Source: an uncultured Alphaproteobacteria bacterium (GTDB taxonomy: Bacteria > Pseudomonadota > Alphaproteobacteria > Rs-D84). Taken from it: a stretch of 64,000 nucleotides of DNA. Below, one piece after another: positions 17,901 through 25,872 of this stretch. The notes beneath the pieces were generated by a model. The model searched no databases, was not told the DNA's origin, and saw nothing but the letters and a program-made list of their open reading frames with translations. The stretch's first letter is position 1. Each line of letters starts with the position of its first letter. The stretch spans positions 1-64,000 of the forward strand of contig CALXZM010000005.1 of assembly GCA_944393245.1 (NCBI GenBank), read 5' to 3'. The position numbers were made by a program, and so were the translations under genes.

Positions 17901-19076
17901 ATGCAGGAAGTAAAATTTACCGCACGCGATGGCAAACAATTATTTTGTACGTTATGGGATGATGTTAAGAATCCTGTTGCCGTCGTGCAAATCATTCACG
18001 GCATGGACGAACACGTTGGCCGGTATGACAGATTCGCGAAATTTTTAAATAAAAATGGTTATATTGTATTCGGTGACGATCACCGCGCCCATGGACGTAC
18101 GGCATCTGATATATCCAAAATCGGCCAACCCGATGGCGATTCCGATCTGTTTTTATCCACAGTCAACGACGAAATTGCTATATCCAAATATTTGAAGAAA
18201 AAATATAAAATCCCGGTATTAATATTTGGTCACAGTTACGGCAGTTTTATTACCCAACGAATAATGGAAGAACCAGATTTAATCGCCGCCGGCGTATGTT
18301 TGGCAGGCACGGCAAAATACCCGGCCACATTGATAATACCGGGATTAATTGCCGCATTCGTCGGTAAAAAACTTTTTGGTCCAGACGCACCGGCGCGTTT
18401 TATAGAATACTTTTCACCAATCAGAAATAAAACAGGTGGCGTCAGTAAATTAACCCGCGATAATAAACAGGCAAAAATCCACGATTCAGACCCAATGCGG
18501 GCACGCTATTTTTCATATGGATTTTATTATTCTCTGTTTAAAAATTTATTAATGTTGTCTGGATACACCAACGTCAATTTACCGATATTAATAATCAGCG
18601 GTGGGCGCGATTTAGTCAGCATGAACAGCCGATTTGCAACATCTTTATATCGCATGTATAAAACAGCAAATGTTAAAAATGTAAATATTATAATTTACCC
18701 CGGTGCGCGGCACGAATTGTTGATGGAAACGAATTTTGCCCAGGTTCAACGTGATATTCTGAAATTCTTTAATTCTGGTGGTGCGCAAAGGTCAAAAAAA
18801 GCCAACGGAATAATTTTTTCTATATCATTTGGGGACATTTCAACCTGGTACCCTATACGTCCAGCACTGAATATAATCGTATCAAAGTTTAATGCAGACG
18901 AATCAGCAATTGTTTTAAATTGCTTTTTCATACCAATTGGACTGCAACCGCCATGTATATATCCAGTTAATCCCAACAAATCACGCGATTTTAACATATC
19001 TATGGATTTTTCACCAACCGCCGCGGCCGCACGTTTTAAATCCAGTTCGGCACACACAGGTATCATAAAAACATAA
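17901..19076 (+). CDS. Alpha/beta hydrolase (monoglyceride lipase-like) with antisense C-terminal extension
   Basis: 391 residues as read. The serine hydrolase (Hydrolase_4) fold is clear: 'VVQIIHGMDEHVGRYDRFA' (about 29-47), nucleophile elbow GHSYGS (about 111-116), acid in 'IISGGRDLVS' and His in 'YPGARHELLMET'. The family cleaves lysophospholipids or monoacylglycerols. All three catalytic residues come before residue 280. The usual end would be about 'ILKFFNSG' (about 285-293), but no stop occurs there and the frame continues about 100 residues through the antisense strand of ybaK. The extension is unlikely to have an evolved fold of its own; loss of the original stop is the simplest explanation. 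Confidence 0.85.
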   Translation: MQEVKFTARDGKQLFCTLWDDVKNPVAVVQIIHGMDEHVGRYDRFAKFLNKNGYIVFGDDHRAHGRTASDISKIGQPDGDSDLFLSTVNDEIAISKYLKKKYKIPVLIFGHSYGSFITQRIMEEPDLIAAGVCLAGTAKYPATLIIPGLIAAFVGKKLFGPDAPARFIEYFSPIRNKTGGVSKLTRDNKQAKIHDSDPMRARYFSYGFYYSLFKNLLMLSGYTNVNLPILIISGGRDLVSMNSRFATSLYRMYKTANVKNVNIIIYPGARHELLMETNFAQVQRDILKFFNSGGAQRSKKANGIIFSISFGDISTWYPIRPALNIIVSKFNADESAIVLNCFFIPIGLQPPCIYPVNPNKSRDFNISMDFSPTAAAARFKSSSAHTGIIKT

Positions 19077-19249
19077 TGATTACCAGAACGCGCAACTGTT
19101 ACCAATGTTTTAAAAACCTGGTGTGGGTTTTGCCCCAACGCCGCGGCAACAGCATCGCCACTGGTCGCGCCAGTATCAATATAGCAATACGATTTATACG
19201 GCACATGATGTGCGTCTAAAATTCGCATAACATTCGTTTTAGTTTCCAT
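18746..19249 (-). CDS. ybaK: YbaK/EbsC-family Cys-tRNA(Pro) deacylase
   Basis: 167 residues from the ATG at 19249. An earlier in-frame TTG start is possible but lacks support. Motifs of the YbaK family: 'DTGATSGDAVAAALG', 'QVFKTLVTVARSGNHYVFMI', the catalytic Lys in VFKTLV, 'LTGYIHGGCSPIG' and 'IIFSAGRIGYQVEMSP'. The enzyme hydrolyses mischarged Cys-tRNA(Pro). Its 3' two thirds lie antisense to the convergent hydrolase reading frame, a 331-base overlap. Confidence 0.93.
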   Translation of the reverse strand: METKTNVMRILDAHHVPYKSYCYIDTGATSGDAVAAALGQNPHQVFKTLVTVARSGNHYVFMIPVCAELDLKRAAAAVGEKSIDMLKSRDLLGLTGYIHGGCSPIGMKKQFKTIADSSALNFDTIIFSAGRIGYQVEMSPNDIEKIIPLAFFDLCAPPELKNFRISR

Positions 19250-19337
19250 AATAAAAATAATATTTACAAATATGTATTTTTTCAATAAATATTATTATAT
19301 AATAACCATAAGCAAACAAATATAAAAAGCATAACAT

Positions 19338-20459
19338 ATGAAAAAATCAGTACAAAATATCGCTTTTTTATTGCCCCATATCGTAATGGGCGGTGTTGAA
19401 AAAGTATTACTGGAAATCTTGACAGAAATGCAAAAGCAACGCCCTGATTTGAATATTGTTGTTTATTCGCACAAAATTGTTACTGATAAATATTTTATAC
19501 AGTTTTTCAAAGATAATCACATAATGCTGAAAGACAAATGGTTTTTAATAAAACCACACAAGTTTTTGCCTTCTGTATTATACAAAATTAAAAATCCAAT
19601 ATATAAATTATTTAATCATAATAAATTACGCAAAGACATTATACGCGGCAAATACGATGTTTTAATAGATTTTCAATTTTTTAATTTTGCTAAAATTATT
19701 CATAACATGCCTGTTCCAAAAATAACATGGGTACATGGCAGTATTTCGCATTTTAATTTACACTGTGCCCCAATTTTACAATATATACCGGATTACGATA
19801 AAATTATATGCTTGTCACATTCGTTTGAAAATGATTTCAAAGAACAATATCCGGAATATGCCGATAAAATAACCTGTATATATAACAGTATTAATGCACA
19901 AAACATTCGTGCAAAGGCAAAAACTGACAAATCCAATGGTAAATATTTTTGCATTGTTTCGCGACTGGATAAGGAAAAAGATAACGAGACTGTTATCAAT
20001 GCATTCAAAATATTTTCAAAAAATCATCCGGACGCAAAACTATTAATCGCAGGTAATGGCGTGTTATCGGAAAAATTGCACGAAATGGCGCGTGATTGCC
20101 CACAAATCAAATTTTTGGGCCAAATTGACGAGCCATACACATTAATAAAAAATTCAATCGCGCATATTTTGTCTTCGACCAGCGAGGGATTAGGCATGGT
20201 GTTATTAGAGGCCGCCGCCCTGGGCACTTTATCTATTTCCAGCCGTTGCAAATCAGGGCCACCAGAAATATTGATGGACGGGCGTGCCAGAATATTATTT
20301 ACACCGGGGAATCAATATGAACTGGCGCAAATAATGAATGATGTTTGGACGGGAAAAATCGATACTAAAAAATTGATTAAAACAGCAACGGATAACTTAA
20401 ACCGTTTTTCTGCGAAAGACAATGTAAAGCAAATTTTTAATTTGATTGAAAATATATAA
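19338..20459 (+). CDS. Family 4/1 glycosyltransferase (GT-B)
   Basis: 373 residues. The N-terminal 'LPHIVMGGVEKVLLEIL' is the GT4 acceptor-side start. The C-terminal donor domain has 'VSRLDKEKDNETVINAF' (about 209-225), 'KLLIAGNGVLSEKL' and the EX7E-like 'SSTSEGLGMVLLEAAALGT' (about 278-296). Such enzymes add sugars to lipopolysaccharide or other glycans at the inner membrane; donor and acceptor are unknown. Upstream is AT-rich DNA shared with ybaK as a divergent promoter region. It is followed 7 bases later by a YjbR-like gene. Confidence 0.9.
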   Translation: MKKSVQNIAFLLPHIVMGGVEKVLLEILTEMQKQRPDLNIVVYSHKIVTDKYFIQFFKDNHIMLKDKWFLIKPHKFLPSVLYKIKNPIYKLFNHNKLRKDIIRGKYDVLIDFQFFNFAKIIHNMPVPKITWVHGSISHFNLHCAPILQYIPDYDKIICLSHSFENDFKEQYPEYADKITCIYNSINAQNIRAKAKTDKSNGKYFCIVSRLDKEKDNETVINAFKIFSKNHPDAKLLIAGNGVLSEKLHEMARDCPQIKFLGQIDEPYTLIKNSIAHILSSTSEGLGMVLLEAAALGTLSISSRCKSGPPEILMDGRARILFTPGNQYELAQIMNDVWTGKIDTKKLIKTATDNLNRFSAKDNVKQIFNLIENI

Positions 20460-20466
20460 CGAATAA

Positions 20467-20832
20467 ATGTCATATCGCGAAAATATATTACAGTATGTAA
20501 AACGAAAATATAAAACGCGCCCTGAATATTTATGGGCGCGATACCCGACGGATGCGGTATTGCGGCGCATGGATAACAGAAAGTGGTATGCAATATTAAT
20601 GTCTGTTCCGCGTAACAGATTGGGTTTGGATGGGAACGATGTCGTTGACGTTTTAAATATTAAAACAGATGCCGGTTTGTATGATTTCCTGTGCGGGGAA
20701 CCCGGATTTTTACGCGGTTATCATATGGGTGGCAAATGGATTTCTGTGTTGCTGGACGGCACGGTCGCAACCGACCAGATTTTCGCCCTGTTGTACAACA
20801 GTTATAAGTTGGTCGGTCCACGGTCAAAATAA
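20467..20832 (+). CDS. MmcQ/YjbR-family protein
   Basis: 121 residues. The YjbR fold (double-wing CyaY-like) is indicated by 'RPEYLWARYPTDAVLRR', 'KWYAILMSVPRNRLGL', 'VDVLNIKTD', 'GFLRGYHMGGKWISVLLDG' and 'LYNSYKLVG', the typical 'SY.LV' end. The function of the family is uncertain (some members bind DNA). It is probably cotranscribed with the glycosyltransferase and is the last chromosomal gene before the island. Confidence 0.85.
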   Translation: MSYRENILQYVKRKYKTRPEYLWARYPTDAVLRRMDNRKWYAILMSVPRNRLGLDGNDVVDVLNIKTDAGLYDFLCGEPGFLRGYHMGGKWISVLLDGTVATDQIFALLYNSYKLVGPRSK

Positions 20833-20965
20833 ATCCTGTTTGAATACAATTTCTGATTCAGGGGGTATTTTGTGCCATCGGTATATTCGTATTCTGTATC
20901 ATTTCTGTGCCGTGGCCAAACCTGTATCTGCTATTGTCAAAATCCAGACCAAATTCCGTGGCAAA

Positions 20966-21010
20966 AAACATCCCGCGGGGTTACCACGGGATGTCCTGTA
21001 TTCCTGGCGG
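20966..21010 (-). terminator. Left island junction: tRNA-Ser 3' end remnant plus terminator
   Basis: Read on the minus strand: CCGCCAGGAAT (a tRNA-Ser acceptor end as at 52.35 kb), then a CATCCCG/CGGGATG hairpin and TTTTTTG. This is what lies downstream of a tRNA gene, but the tRNA body is absent. It probably marks the displaced attachment site. Apart from this and the 222-bp block, 20833-21274 holds nothing I can recognise. Confidence 0.65.
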
Positions 21011-21221
21011 TGCAAGTAATCTTTTACCTTTGGCTTATGAAAGACCTGTGCCCGACATACGACCAAAACGGTTAAAAACAGGGAAAAATAGGGAATTTTT
21101 GCAAAAAATGGCATTTTTCGGCAATTTTCACACAACCTAGATTAGAACACGCCCGCAGATTTTCGGGATTTTTACCCTGTCCCGCACAAAAATCCCCTAC
21201 AAAAATAACAGGGAAGTTTTT
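21000..21221. repeat. 222-bp direct repeat, copy 1 (att-flanking block)
   Basis: It aligns without gaps to 28590-28811 (offset 7590) with about 90% identity by eye. It starts ATTCCTGGCGG, the tRNA-Ser 3' end in reverse. It contains several CAGGGAA or TAGGGAA heptamers that continue past its end (21230 and 21253), like integrase arm sites or iterons. Confidence 0.88.
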
Positions 21222-21274
21222 GGACTATATCAGGGAATTATCAGCGAATAACAGGGAACTTTATTTCAGCCATC

Positions 21275-22663
21275 TTAGAGAATCAGTTTGCTATCTATAC
21301 GCAGTCTGTTTACAAATGCCTCATCGTGTGAAACGATTAAAATTGCGCCACGATACTGATTCAAAGCATCTTCTAAAATCAGTGTGCTTTTTATATCCAA
21401 GTTATTAGTTGGTTCGTCTAATATCAATAAGTCGGGTTGCTGTTCAGTCCCTATTACTGCAGCCAAAGTTGCTTTTAATAATTCGCCACCTGATAAAACA
21501 CCAACTTTTTTCTTGGACGTATCGCCACGGAAACCAAAATTTGCCGCGATTGCATGAGCGTTATGTTGTAAAATTCCAGCATAATCTGTAATATTTTCAA
21601 CGACGCTTTTGTCCGGATTCAGTAAAGATAAATCTTGATTCAAATACGCAATATTCCCAGATGTTTTTATATTGCCAGACGACGGCCACAAAACACCACT
21701 TATCAGTTTCAATAAAGTTGTTTTTCCTGCCCCATTATTGCCACACAATTTGACCCGTTCCCCCGTTCGCATTGTAAAATTAAAATCTGACAAAACGCTT
21801 TTTTCGCCATAAGAAAAGCAAACTTTTTCAAGTCTAACGATTTCTTTATCATAAACTTTGGCGTTCGGCAGTGGGACTTTTATTGTATCGTTTCGTAATT
21901 GTGCGGACAATTCAGCACAACTCTCTAATTGCCTATTTAGTTTTGCTTGTATTAACTTTCTACGTTTTGCCTCGGTTTCTTGACTTTTGCCTTTAAGTGC
22001 ATTTACTGCAATTTTTGAGCCTGCAGATTTATTTGCTTTATCTTTTTGCTGTTTTGCTTCGTGATGTTGACGCGTGTTTTGAGCCTTCGTAATTGTTGCG
22101 TTTAATCGGGCGATTTCTTTCTGTGCATCTGTATATTTTGATTCTATACTTTCTTGCATTTGCCTTTTTAGCGCGACATAAAAATCATAGTTTCCCCCGA
22201 ACACAGACAACATGCCGTTATGCAATTCCAATAATACATCCATTTGATTCAGCAATTCCCGGTCATGCGACACGATTACCGCACCCCCACGATAAGAAAA
22301 CAACCTTTTGAAAAAATCTTGGCGGGCAGTTGCGTCCAGGTTATTGGTCGGCTCGTCCAGCAATAAAATATCAGCCATGGAATCAAAGACTCTGCTCAAT
22401 GCCTGTTGCTGACTTTGACCGCCACTTTTTGTTGCATCAGAATTAATTTGTTTCAATAATTGGCAACTTGCATTACGAATAACTCGCCCAGAATCAGCAA
22501 CTAAATCGCCAGAAATTATTTTTAACAGTGTTGTTTTCCCTGCCCCATTATCACCGATAATGGCGACTTTTTTATCTGCGCTAAATGAGTACGATAAATC
22601 TGTAAATAAATCGTCTGTACCAGAATATGCAAAACTGATATTTAATAAAGAGATAGATTTCAT
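21275..22663 (-). CDS. ABC-F ATPase (likely ribosome protection)
   Basis: 462 residues from the ATG at 22663 (an upstream in-frame start would run through the leader). Two ABC domains, no membrane segments: Walker A GDNGAGKT (37-44) and GNNGAGKT, Walker B 'ILLLDEPTNNLD' and 'LLILDEPTNNLD', second signature LSGGE; the first signature is degenerate (KSGGQ). The linker between them (about 190-265) is Lys/Gln/Ala-rich and charged, as in ABC-F proteins that reach the ribosome exit site or peptidyl-transferase centre. Members of this group give resistance to macrolides, lincosamides or pleuromutilins. It is headed by a short-ORF leader (22664-22790), supporting drug-responsive control. It probably arrived with the island. 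Confidence 0.88.
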   Translation of the reverse strand: MKSISLLNISFAYSGTDDLFTDLSYSFSADKKVAIIGDNGAGKTTLLKIISGDLVADSGRVIRNASCQLLKQINSDATKSGGQSQQQALSRVFDSMADILLLDEPTNNLDATARQDFFKRLFSYRGGAVIVSHDRELLNQMDVLLELHNGMLSVFGGNYDFYVALKRQMQESIESKYTDAQKEIARLNATITKAQNTRQHHEAKQQKDKANKSAGSKIAVNALKGKSQETEAKRRKLIQAKLNRQLESCAELSAQLRNDTIKVPLPNAKVYDKEIVRLEKVCFSYGEKSVLSDFNFTMRTGERVKLCGNNGAGKTTLLKLISGVLWPSSGNIKTSGNIAYLNQDLSLLNPDKSVVENITDYAGILQHNAHAIAANFGFRGDTSKKKVGVLSGGELLKATLAAVIGTEQQPDLLILDEPTNNLDIKSTLILEDALNQYRGAILIVSHDEAFVNRLRIDSKLIL

Positions 22664-22790
22664 AAGATTGCCTTTTATGTAAACTTTAACTGCCCCGAAT
22701 ATTTCGGGCACTTGATAAAAAAAATAAGTTTACATACGACTCATTGGCAAACCTTTGTTATATACACACCTTTATTTTATCAAGAAATAC
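22664..22790 (-). promoter_or_regulatory. Attenuator-type leader of the ABC-F gene with MSRM uORF
   Basis: On the minus strand a TTGATA/TATAAC promoter is followed by a ribosome site (AAAGG) and a five-codon ORF, ATG AGT CGT ATG TAA (22744 to 22730, peptide MSRM). Then come a T8 run, a hairpin CCCGAA-ATA-TTCGGG, and an outer stem GTAAACTT/AAGTTTAC that overlaps the uORF stop. The layout fits ribosome stalling at a uORF altering downstream folding, as known for many ABC-F and erm genes. Confidence 0.55.
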
Positions 22791-22874
22791 CCAAGTGTCA
22801 AATTATAAAAATATGTCTATTATTATTGTTGAGTTTTTTGTTTCAAGAATATACCTTTAATATGTAATTACCAA

Positions 22875-23348
22875 ATGGATAAAAAAATGAAAGAACGTGC
22901 AAAATTCAAAGGTGTAATAAACCTGATTATCAAGGACGGCGACAAGACGTTATTGTTCTTTCGTAACGATGGCTTTTTCAGTTATGGTGGCGGTTGGTGG
23001 GTAATGCCTGCCGGTCATATTGAGCAAGGAGAAACAGCCCTGGCCGCTGCAATTCGTGAAGCAAAAGAAGAACTGGATATTGATATATTGCCCGAAGACA
23101 TCGAGTTTTCACATATCATCAGCAATTTGGCAAGTAAAACTGAAAGTTTTGATTTCTTTTTCACTGTAAAGAAATTCTCTGGCACACTTAGAAACTGCGA
23201 AGGTGATAAGTGTGTTGAGATGCGTTATATGACGCTGGATGAAGTAAACAACACAAAAAACGTTGTTTCAACAACCAGACAAGTATTAAACGCAATTGCA
23301 AACGAACAAACATATTCGGAGTTAAAAGAATATAGAACCAAAGCATAA
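22875..23348 (+). CDS. Nudix hydrolase
   Basis: 157 residues. The Nudix box GHIEQGETALAAAIREAKEE (about 53-72) has all catalytic Glu of GX5EX7REUXEEXGU. The N-terminal strand 'VINLIIKDGDKTLLFFR' and the 'GGGWWVMPAGHI' entry resemble ADP-ribose or nucleotide-sugar pyrophosphatases. The substrate is unknown. It is 2 bases from the ASCH gene, forming an operon of small nucleotide-handling genes. Confidence 0.9.
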   Translation: MDKKMKERAKFKGVINLIIKDGDKTLLFFRNDGFFSYGGGWWVMPAGHIEQGETALAAAIREAKEELDIDILPEDIEFSHIISNLASKTESFDFFFTVKKFSGTLRNCEGDKCVEMRYMTLDEVNNTKNVVSTTRQVLNAIANEQTYSELKEYRTKA

Positions 23349-23350
23349 AA

Positions 23351-23686
23351 ATGGAAACATGGTCTTTTGATAATGATGAACTGTTCGAATTAGTGCGTTG
23401 CGGTCGAAAAACTGCAACATGCGCTGTATTAGACAACGAACCATTATCCAGCCCTGGTGATGTTGAACAGATTGTAAATTCAAAAGGTGAAATAATAAAA
23501 ATAAAAATCATAAATGTTGAAATTAAACGCTTTTGCGATGTAAACGAAGAATGGGCAAAGAAAGAAGGCGAAGGAGATTTCTCGCTTACTTATTGGCAAA
23601 AAGAGCACAAAGAGTTCTTTACGAAATATTATGAAAACTTTACCCCAGAAACAAAACTAGTATGTGAGGAGTTTGTATTAATATAA
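23351..23686 (+). CDS. ASCH-domain protein
   Basis: 111 residues. The ASCH core is visible: 'LVRCGRKTATCAV' (basic GKKTAT motif, about 14-26), 'SSPGDVEQIVNSKGE', 'IKIINVEIKRFCDVNEEWAKKEGEGD' (cut here) and 'YWQKEHKEFF'. ASCH domains bind RNA or act as amidohydrolases on modified nucleosides such as N4-acetylcytidine. The N terminus is shorter than in the common 150-residue form. It lies in tandem with Nudix and S51 genes. Confidence 0.82.
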   Translation: METWSFDNDELFELVRCGRKTATCAVLDNEPLSSPGDVEQIVNSKGEIIKIKIINVEIKRFCDVNEEWAKKEGEGDFSLTYWQKEHKEFFTKYYENFTPETKLVCEEFVLI

Positions 23687-23702
23687 TCAAAGGTAAAAAA
23701 CA

Positions 23703-24422
23703 ATGAAACTTATATTATGTGGTGGCGGTTGGGCAGAAAAAACTGTCATACCAAATAAAGTTTTTGAAAGTTTAATTTCCCCCGACAAGCCTATTCTGTA
23801 TATTCCACAGGCGCGCGACCGTGACCCTGCAGGTTATATCACTTGTAAAACTTGGTTGCTTGGCGAATTCAAAGACATAAAGCATGGTGAAATTGATACG
23901 CTTGAATCTTTATCTGAAGTTATTCATAAAAACTTATCTGATTATGCGGCTATTTTTATTGGTGGCGGAAATACATTTAAGTTATTAAAAGAACTAAAAG
24001 AATCTGGCGCGTTCAACAAAATCCAAGAATACATAAACAATGGCGGTTTGGTTTATGGTTGCAGTGCTGGTGCATGCATATTTGGAAAAGATATAGATAT
24101 ATGTCTGTATGCAGACCCAAATTTAGTAGAATTAAAAGATACCAGTGGCTTTAATTCTGTATTTGGCTTTTCTTTGGCGGCACACTATACAAATAAAAAT
24201 GCAGAACGCACACAGCTGGCAACAGATTTTTTGACAGAATATTCACATAAAGAACCTGTGATTGCCCTGCCCGAAGAAGACAGTTTATATATAAATGGCG
24301 ACACGGTCGAAGTAATCGGTACCCGACCATATTATGTATTTAACCAAGGTAACCGCACCCAATTTGAACCAAATGTTAAATACAAAACAGATGAGTTTAT
24401 CAGAACTGTAAAAGCGGTATAA
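23703..24422 (+). CDS. Peptidase S51 (dipeptidase E-like)
   Basis: 239 residues. The nucleophile serine is in GCSAGACI (about 119-126), preceded by 'AAIFIGGGNTFKLLKEL' (about 82-98), the conserved GGNT loop. The N-terminal 'LILCGGGW' and 'ILYIPQARD' match the flavodoxin-like S51 fold. The class cleaves Asp-Xaa dipeptides; some relatives process cyanophycin. It is third in a small operon and overlaps the convergent Nudix gene by 23 bases. Confidence 0.88.
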   Translation: MKLILCGGGWAEKTVIPNKVFESLISPDKPILYIPQARDRDPAGYITCKTWLLGEFKDIKHGEIDTLESLSEVIHKNLSDYAAIFIGGGNTFKLLKELKESGAFNKIQEYINNGGLVYGCSAGACIFGKDIDICLYADPNLVELKDTSGFNSVFGFSLAAHYTNKNAERTQLATDFLTEYSHKEPVIALPEEDSLYINGDTVEVIGTRPYYVFNQGNRTQFEPNVKYKTDEFIRTVKAV

Positions 24423-24861
24423 TATACTGCTCATAATACTGTCGCATATCTTCAAATGGTGTGATGGTTGGATTTAAGAGCTCTTTTGGCTCTATCCATA
24501 CAACAGATATTTTCTCTGGTCTGTTTTCACAGAACATCAAATCCATATTGGTCGGCATTTTTGCAATAAAGAAATGGTGTTCTTCATTCCACGCACCACG
24601 CTTTTCTGCACGCACTATATTAGGATGCTTAAAAGAATATGGTACAGATACAGCATTTACAACATCCGCCAAATCTGCGGCTATGCCGCCCAATTCCTCG
24701 GTTAATTCGCGTTTCAAAGCTTTAATAAAATCTTCGCCGTCATCTAAGCGTCCGCCAATTGTGCCGAAACCGCTCCCCTCGTACTGTAATAAAGCCACGT
24801 GACCGTCAGAACGAATAGGTAAAATATAAGCAGAAAAACTTTTATCTTTAATTTTATTCAT
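24400..24861 (-). CDS. Nudix hydrolase (second)
   Basis: 153 residues. Nudix box GRLDDGEDFIKALKRELTEE (about 37-56) is complete. The C-terminal part 'FFIAKMPTNMDLMF' and 'VVWIEPKELLNP' is typical of MutT-like enzymes acting on nucleotides. Its start overlaps the deoxyribosyltransferase-like gene by 8 bases, so these two form their own operon. Dissimilar from the Nudix gene at 22.9 kb apart from the box. Confidence 0.88.
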   Translation of the reverse strand: MNKIKDKSFSAYILPIRSDGHVALLQYEGSGFGTIGGRLDDGEDFIKALKRELTEELGGIAADLADVVNAVSVPYSFKHPNIVRAEKRGAWNEEHHFFIAKMPTNMDLMFCENRPEKISVVWIEPKELLNPTITPFEDMRQYYEQYIIPLLQF

Positions 24862-25183
24862 TTTCTTCTAAGTAATTTACCTTTTTACCTGTTTTTATTG
24901 CATATTCTATCTCTGACTTAGTAGCATCACCTATATAACCACCAACATTTATAACAAAAATTTCGTCCGCCATATCTATTTTTCTTTTATGCATATCACC
25001 AAGCATTTTTTTAGTTTCAGACAACACCCTTTCGTCCAAAAAACATTTATCATCAGATTGACTAAAAAATAAAGGCGAAAGAACTATATTCCCCTCCACA
25101 GACAGCTGTTTTTGCACACGTATAAAATCATCTTCAAACCGAGCCGAACCGCATAAAGTTATAACTTTGTATTTACCTTGCAT
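24854..25183 (-). CDS. Nucleoside 2-deoxyribosyltransferase-like protein
   Basis: 109 residues. It opens 'KVITLCGSARF', then 'EDDFIRVQKQL', 'VLSPLFF', 'DMADEIFVINVGGYIGDATKSEIEYA' (cut here) and 'KTGKKVNYLEE', which is the Rossmann-like fold of short nucleoside 2-deoxyribosyltransferase or DUF4406 proteins. The Glu in KSEIEYA is the expected catalytic or substrate-binding residue. It may clean or salvage nucleotides alongside the Nudix partner. Confidence 0.75.
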   Translation of the reverse strand: MQGKYKVITLCGSARFEDDFIRVQKQLSVEGNIVLSPLFFSQSDDKCFLDERVLSETKKMLGDMHKRKIDMADEIFVINVGGYIGDATKSEIEYAIKTGKKVNYLEENE

Positions 25184-25346
25184 TTAAGCCTCTTTTTATT
25201 GAATTTTAAAAAACGCTAAAATTTATTGCAAGTATGATTTTTTCATTTATTATTAAATTGAAACAGATTTTAAACGCCTTTAACGCCGGGCTTTAACTAT
25301 TTAATCTCTGTAATTTCCATAAACAAATCTAATAAAAGGTTTAAAC

Positions 25347-25700
25347 ATGACTGCTTGTCGTGCGCGCCATAACATATTGACGTTAAAGTTTTTTTCGTTC
25401 ATTGATGCGCTGTATCCTATGTCGATACTGGCGGTGGTTTGGTTTTATCAAGTAACAGGTTCTTATACAACTGCAGCTATGATGTTTGCCATACAAACAA
25501 TTTCCCAAGCACTTCTAGAGATTCCAACAGGAGTTTTATCTGATAAATATAGCCGAATATTGAATTTAAGACTAAGCGCGTTTTTATGGTTTATTTCTTA
25601 CTTTTTTACCGCATTATCCGGCAGCGTATCATCATATGGAACAGCTATCCTGATTTTCGCAAGTGTTATCGGTGGCCTTGCTGGTTGGATACGGGGATAA
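25347..25700 (+). pseudogene. MFS transporter, 5' fragment
   Basis: 117 residues, against about 400 for the family. Only the first three transmembrane helices of a major facilitator are present, including 'ALLEIPTGVLSDKYSRILNL' (the loop 2-3 motif, about 50-70). The coding sequence then runs into GGTTGGATACGGGGATAA, where the sequence matches the 3' part of an aminoglycoside phosphotransferase in another frame. A deletion or recombination joined two genes and destroyed both. Confidence 0.82.
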
Positions 25701-25872
25701 TTCCGACCCATATATTGACATCAGGCAGAAATTTCATTCCACTAAAAATATGTTATGTAACCTGTCAGATGACTTAAAATATAACAAATCACCCGACAGA
25801 AATATCGAAAAACTTTACAAATGTTCCAATATAACCAACACGCGCAATGAAATAAAATTTAATATTCATTAG
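25685..25872 (+). pseudogene. Aminoglycoside phosphotransferase, 3' remnant
   Basis: In the +2 frame relative to the MFS fragment the DNA reads GYGDNSDPYIDIRQKF, then NMLCNLSDDLKYNKSPDRNI and EKLYKC. These match the end of the intact phosphotransferase at 37831-38709 (GYGDNGDQFLPIRQQF, NMMCNIQEDLQNHKSPDNNI, KKLKLC). So it is the last 45 or so codons of a paralogue with a changed C terminus. It ends inside the 3' end of the PcfJ-like gene. Confidence 0.8.

Noticed and set aside
20899..21140. Small proteins in the gap before the ABC-F gene
   Set aside because: Open frames here lie in the att-flanking repeat and also occur, broken, in the second copy. Codon use is unlike genes.
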